This document shows positions 63,198 to 64,000 of a stretch of 64,000 bases of DNA, one piece after another. The stretch is from the NCBI GenBank assembly GCA_934541015.1, contig CAKTDC010000004.1:1-64000 (forward strand), read 5' to 3'. The notes beneath the pieces were generated by a model, which saw nothing but the letters and a program-made list of their open reading frames with translations, was not told where the DNA came from and searched no databases. Origin of the DNA: an uncultured Luteimonas sp. GTDB taxonomy: Bacteria > Pseudomonadota > Gammaproteobacteria > Xanthomonadales > Xanthomonadaceae. Both the position numbers and the translations under genes were made by a program. Position 1 is the stretch's first letter, and each line of letters begins with the position of its first letter.

Positions 63198-64000
63198 ATG
63201 ACCAGCGCCACCACCCACAGCTGCGGCAGCGGCGGCACCCGCGGATGGACTCTGGGCGCGCTTGCGCTGCCGATGCTCATGGCCGCCTGCGGCGGCGGAA
63301 GCTCGACCCGCCCCGAGGCGCCGCCTCCGGTGGCGCCGCCGCCGAGCGGGATCGGCTTCACTCCCAATATCCAGAACGACACCTCGCTGACCGTCAATCC
63401 GCCGGCGATCCCGGCGGTGCCCGGGGCGCTGGCGCTGCCGCAGTACAGCCGCCATCTGGAACTGACCAACGCCGCAGGGGCGCTGGGTGCGGGCCTGATC
63501 GGGCAGGGCATGACCATCGGCCTGCTCGATACCGGGGTCAACCGCAACCATCCGGCGCTCAGCGGCCGCGTCACCCGTCACTTCATCAACGTCAACCCCA
63601 ACATCAACGACCTGAGCGTCGACGACAAGGTCGGCCACGGCACCGTCGTGGCGCAGATCGCCGCCGGGGCGGGCGTCGGCAACTGGGGGGGCGGCGTGGC
63701 CCAGGGCGCGATGGTCGTCTCGTCGCGGATCATCAGCGACCGGCCGCCGGTGGACGACGGCTCCGGCCAGGGCAACGAGATCCGCGCGGGGCAGGGCTAC
63801 GGCCAGTACTTCCGCGAGCTCAATGCCGAGCTGGCCGGTGCCGGCGCGCGCATCATCAACAACTCCTGGGGCGGCCTGTACTGGAACGATCCCGCCCTGA
63901 CCACCGAGCTGACCACGGCCTGGAAGGATTTCGTGGTCAACCGCGGCGGCATCATCGTGTTCGCCAACGGCAACAACGGCCGCGATTCGCGCTACGTCGG
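63198..64000 (+). CDS. Subtilisin-like (S8) serine protease lipoprotein, 3' end outside the window
   Basis: At least 267 residues; the frame stays open to the window end. Lipoprotein signal with lipobox MAAC, a Pro-rich linker, then the peptidase S8 domain: Asp111 in GLLDTGVN, His147 in VGHGTVVAQ and the oxyanion-region Asn in NGNNG. The catalytic Ser (GTSxAxP) would lie further on. Resembles NalP-type autotransporter proteases, which have a lipobox and a later beta-barrel; the barrel cannot be checked here. ATG has an AGGAGAGCGAGG ribosome site, and a weak TATAGA -10 lies at 63123. Confidence 0.85.
   Translation, partial: MTSATTHSCGSGGTRGWTLGALALPMLMAACGGGSSTRPEAPPPVAPPPSGIGFTPNIQNDTSLTVNPPAIPAVPGALALPQYSRHLELTNAAGALGAGLIGQGMTIGLLDTGVNRNHPALSGRVTRHFINVNPNINDLSVDDKVGHGTVVAQIAAGAGVGNWGGGVAQGAMVVSSRIISDRPPVDDGSGQGNEIRAGQGYGQYFRELNAELAGAGARIINNSWGGLYWNDPALTTELTTAWKDFVVNRGGIIVFANGNNGRDSRYV

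Overview
The window is GC-rich, gene-dense chromosomal DNA of a Xanthomonadaceae/Lysobacteraceae gammaproteobacterium (Luteimonas/Lysobacter/Xanthomonas-like; the genus cannot be fixed from sequence alone). The best markers are an acetylated arginine pathway (N-acetylornithine carbamoyltransferase, N-acetylcitrulline deacetylase and a fused acetylglutamate kinase/synthase), a TrpR-like HisR in front of the histidine operon, and GTP cyclohydrolase FolE2. I see no plasmid, prophage, CRISPR or transposase gene.

Layout. 0-11 kb: gph, a squalene/phytoene-synthase-like protein, folE2, an M23 peptidase-pyrC-yidD operon (minus strand), a DksA-like protein with a histone-H1-like tail and no zinc cysteines, an MFS carrier, sufE and cysS. 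11-22 kb: a candidate arginine attenuator, then argF'-argG-argE'-argBA-GNAT-argC-argH-YCII-proB-proA, mostly joined by 4-base stop/start overlaps. 22-24 kb: mntP behind a yybP-ykoY (Mn2+) riboswitch, tRNA-Pro(CGG), and an FNR-type regulator with four candidate Fe-S cysteines. 24-36 kb: hisS, a long histidine-ammonia-lyase-like enzyme, a small membrane protein, then hisR-hisG-D-C-B-H-A-F-IE behind a near-perfect operator. 36-39 kb: a 7TM-DISM diguanylate cyclase and a secreted metallophosphatase. 39.7-42.5 kb: an anaerobic ribonucleotide reductase operon in which the glycyl-radical domain is a separate 62-residue protein, preceded by a perfect FNR box and tandem NrdR-like boxes. 42.5-45 kb: methionine-salvage genes mtnB, mtnD, mtnC. 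45-48 kb: two APC amino-acid transporters and a NUDIX hydrolase. 48-52 kb: serA divergent from a D-2-hydroxyglutarate-dehydrogenase-like flavoprotein. 52-64 kb: a DUF2388/DUF4105 pair, a large repeat block, efpL (yeiP), an SDR, a PAS-GGDEF-EAL protein, a zinc-ribbon/bactofilin pair, two Ala-rich lipoproteins, a thiolase, and the start of a subtilisin-like lipoprotein cut by the window edge.

The intergenic DNA is rich in small non-coding repeats: (i) dRS3-like palindromes (ATTCCC-N8-GGGAAT) inside MITE-like elements with at least two kinds of terminal inverted repeat; (ii) a 492-bp element with perfect 19-bp inverted ends, present again as an 879-bp rearranged copy with a member of family (i) nested in it; (iii) heptamer arrays (GGGATTC/GGGAATC), some of which supply codons at the ends of argF' and argG; (iv) GC-rich palindromes (CCCCCGCTTGCGGGGG).

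Systems that work together: FNR-like protein and nrdD/nrdG (regulator and a candidate target site in one window); HisR and the his operon; SerA and the D-2-HG dehydrogenase; the arg/pro cluster, which covers most of arginine and the first two steps of proline synthesis. Several genes (1029, hisR, mtnB) have a -10-like hexamer exactly 6 nt before the ATG, suggesting leaderless mRNAs.
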